Positions 40,451 through 42,230 of a DNA stretch of 42,230 nucleotides are shown here, piece by piece. The translations under genes were made by a program, and so were the position numbers. Under the pieces are notes generated by a model that was not told where the DNA came from, did not search any database, and saw only the letters and a list, made by a program, of their open reading frames with translations. The stretch is taken from contig NZ_JAEVLS010000012.1 in assembly GCF_016801985.1 (NCBI RefSeq), forward strand, positions 1 through 42,230, given 5' to 3'. The stretch's first letter is position 1. Every line of letters starts with the position of its first letter. This stretch comes from Steroidobacter gossypii (GTDB taxonomy: Bacteria > Pseudomonadota > Gammaproteobacteria > Steroidobacterales > Steroidobacteraceae).

Positions 40451-41584
40451 TCACTTCGTTGATTTAGCGCGTTTCACGCGAGTGCAGCTGATGCGATCGC
40501 GCTCCTTTCTATAAACGGACTCTTGACGCCAGGAACGTAGTCTTTCTACTTGCGCGCTGCTCGCCTGTAAATCCTTTGGGAAGGCTGCAAGGAGCGCCTC
40601 GTTTCGGTCACGAACGATGGGCTCATACTCAGGATGCGTGAGGATATACAGATCATTGCTACGCATCCCGCGCAGTACAAGCTCGCCCGCTGTGAACGGG
40701 TCCATGAAAAGTTCCGACTGAAGTTTATCCTCCTTCGACGATAGTTCTTTGCCGAGACTCTGGGCTCGGGCCGCGTTTCTTCGGCCACCAGGTCGATTTC
40801 GATCGGAATCTGCGATCTGCGTTTTGACCGCTCCAGGGCAGTATGTCGAGACTCCGATATTTGACTCAGCTAACGTCGCTCGCAGGCCCTCCATCATGCC
40901 AACGACTGCGAATTTCGACGCCGTATAGCTTGGATTATGCCAGGGTTCGGCGACCAGCCCATCCATGGACGCAGTTGCGATGATCTGACCACCTTCGCGG
41001 TGCTTCTGAATGTACGGCAGAAATGCCTGCAAACCATTGAATACTCCGTTGAGGTTCACGTTGATCACCCAGTCCCAATCCTCGTAGCTTGTTTGGCTTA
41101 ATGGCACGTGATGCACTACCCCTGCATTGTTGACCAGAACGTGGATCTTTCCGAATACCCGCGCGACTTCAGCTGCAGCCTTCTCCATGCCCGGACGATC
41201 AGTCACATCGACGCTGATAGCGTGAACCTGGCTCGCCATATTGCCGAACAGTTCCATCGCTACCCTGATGTGCTCTCTCGTCCGATAGCCAATTGCCACT
41301 TTCATCCCCGCGGTTGCGAACGCGCGCGCAATTCCTAAGCCGATTCCGCTTGATCCGCCGGTGATGAAGGCCACTTTACCGGCCACTTCCCTCATCGGAG
41401 CCTTTTCCTTCGAACAATCGGCGGGTGCCGCAGCCCCTTCAGCCGCTCCGGCCTGACGAAGTGACTGAAGCATCCCAGCAACGGACGTTCCACTGGCCAC
41501 GAGCCCTACTTGCTTGAGGAAACTGCGACGCGCAGACAGTAGCGGAGTGTCTCGCCCGTTTCTCCCATCCTTAGCCTTGGCCAT
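40451..41584 (-). CDS. Tat-exported SDR family oxidoreductase (paralog 2)
   Basis: A 377-aa paralog of the Tat-SDR near 30-31 kb. The twin-arginine signal is SARRSFLKQVGLVASG (residues 18-33), almost the consensus S-R-R-x-F-L-K, and a linker of about 40 residues leads to the SDR core: TGGSSGIGLG, VLVNNAGVVHHV, ATASMDG with the active Ser, and YTASKFAVV with Tyr and Lys. The long C-terminal part has the same RNRPGG and LYILTHPEYEPIVRDRNEA features as paralog 1. Start ATG at 41,584 with GGGAG 5 nt upstream. It is probably periplasmic and cofactor-loaded before export. It sits downstream of the IS110 leader with no obvious partner gene on its own strand in the window. Confidence 0.88.
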   Translation of the reverse strand: MAKAKDGRNGRDTPLLSARRSFLKQVGLVASGTSVAGMLQSLRQAGAAEGAAAPADCSKEKAPMREVAGKVAFITGGSSGIGLGIARAFATAGMKVAIGYRTREHIRVAMELFGNMASQVHAISVDVTDRPGMEKAAAEVARVFGKIHVLVNNAGVVHHVPLSQTSYEDWDWVINVNLNGVFNGLQAFLPYIQKHREGGQIIATASMDGLVAEPWHNPSYTASKFAVVGMMEGLRATLAESNIGVSTYCPGAVKTQIADSDRNRPGGRRNAARAQSLGKELSSKEDKLQSELFMDPFTAGELVLRGMRSNDLYILTHPEYEPIVRDRNEALLAAFPKDLQASSAQVERLRSWRQESVYRKERDRISCTRVKRAKSTK

Positions 41585-42064
41585 CGCGCTCTCCCGCTTG
41601 AAGACGACACTCGAAAGGCGGAGCTTTCTCGGTGCAAAGTTCGCTTCTGGGCTCTCTCCGTCGTGTGTTCGGATTGTGGGCCGGAATGTGAGAATCTACG
41701 CCATAATCCCTGTTGGGCCGGCTCGATAATCCTCAACTTCTTGTAACACTTGGTCGGGCCCCGGCAACAGAAAACTGGGACAGACCTTGAGTTGTGTACT
41801 TATCATCCGGCTCGAAGGCGCTCGATGATCAACCCGTAGATGCTCAACGCTCCTTCCAGTTGGCTGAGCTTGATGCGCAGTCTTGATAGCGGCGTGTCTA
41901 AGACTTCCATTGTCTTCTCTTTCGCCGGCGTAAAACCATCCACGTCAGCGGTAGCCAAAATCTAATCGCGGACTGTCTACAAACGGGACCAACGTCAAAC
42001 TGGGCCGGCCTAGAATTTCCTTGGACACCATTTTGGGCCAAAGTAGTGGCCGAAGGAGTGTCCG
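41585..42064. other. Intergenic region between Tat-SDR and the right-edge transposase
   Basis: No recognised gene. On the minus strand 41,803-41,910 encodes a 35-aa frame (EVLDTPLSRLRIKLSQLEGA and on) that looks helical but matches nothing I know. The promoter of the Tat-SDR gene should lie in 41,585-41,750. From about 42,025 (TTGGACACCATTTTGGGCC) the sequence looks like the terminal repeat region of the next insertion element. Confidence 0.35.
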
Positions 42065-42230
42065 ATGGCAAAGAAGAGTTCTGGTGCGAATGACGTAGAG
42101 CGCGGCCGCTGGTCGGCCAAGAGGAAATCAGAGGCGGTACTACGACTGCTGAAGGGTGAGGACCTGGATACGTTGTCGCGGGAGCTGAAGGTGAATGCTG
42201 CGACCTTGTCAGGCTGGCGCGATATCTTTC
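42065..42230 (+). CDS. IS3-type transposase OrfA, partial at window edge
   Basis: The first 55 codons of a transposase-type DNA-binding protein that runs off the window. RGRWSAKRKSEAVLRLLKGE and LDTLSRELKVNAATLSGWRD form a helix-turn-helix typical of IS3-family or related OrfA proteins. The ATG at 42,065 has AGGAG 6-7 nt upstream. A likely element end lies just before it. Whether the element is complete cannot be seen. Confidence 0.75.
   Translation, partial: MAKKSSGANDVERGRWSAKRKSEAVLRLLKGEDLDTLSRELKVNAATLSGWRDIF

Noticed and set aside
1-42230. CRISPR array or tandem repeat array
   Set aside because: No regularly spaced direct repeats of 24-40 nt with unique spacers were seen on either strand.

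Overview
The window looks like accessory DNA from a Gram-negative bacterium, most likely a proteobacterium. It carries a TonB-dependent outer-membrane receptor ending in a C-terminal Phe, periplasmic quinoproteins with covalent-heme motifs, Tat-type signal peptides, and a TonB receptor/MFS/aldehyde dehydrogenase grouping familiar from sphingomonads and Steroidobacter-like gammaproteobacteria. The genus cannot be fixed from sequence reading alone. No rRNA, tRNA, CRISPR array or replication origin was seen.

Region A (about 1.0-11.9 kb, all minus strand) is a nine-gene catabolic operon. In transcription order it encodes a TonB receptor, an aldehyde dehydrogenase, a spinster-like MFS transporter, 2-oxoacid/acetoin dehydrogenase E1-alpha and E1-beta, a free-standing lipoyl-domain protein, a DUF1330 protein, an M24 Xaa-Pro peptidase and an SDR dehydrogenase. 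Several junctions are 4-nt ATGA overlaps. The substrate is unknown. No E2 acyltransferase or E3 lies in the window.

Region B (about 12.3-14.2 kb) is an IS graveyard on the minus strand: the C-terminal end of an IS110-type transposase and frameshifted istB and istA remains of an IS21 element.

Region C (about 14.4-25.9 kb) is a surface-glycan / deoxysugar locus: a large exported protein of unknown function, a GT4-like and a GT2 (abequosyltransferase-like) glycosyltransferase, two extended-SDR sugar epimerases/reductases, an L-2-hydroxyglutarate-oxidase-like FAD enzyme, an RmlC-type 3,5-epimerase, glucose-1-phosphate cytidylyltransferase (RfbF) and a MATE-family exporter. It points to a CDP-linked deoxysugar, but CDP-glucose 4,6-dehydratase is not in the window.

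Region D (about 26.1-41.6 kb) is a periplasmic oxidation module. It has a quinohemoprotein alcohol dehydrogenase with a lanthanide-type Asp signature, a secreted TIM-barrel protein, two paralogous Tat-exported SDR dehydrogenases, and two tail-to-tail paralogous quinoprotein-like beta-propellers fused to a cupredoxin domain. One of those two also carries a C-terminal cytochrome c, yet has lost the catalytic Asp of the propeller. The module is interrupted by IS3 relics (31.6-32.3 kb), an apparently intact 1201-bp IS3-family element (38,471-39,671), and a truncated IS110 element whose upstream leader is rich in hairpins and is a candidate bridge-RNA locus. The right edge enters another transposase gene.

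Mobile-element debris lies at the joint between every module, so the window reads as a mosaic of independently acquired or rearranged blocks.
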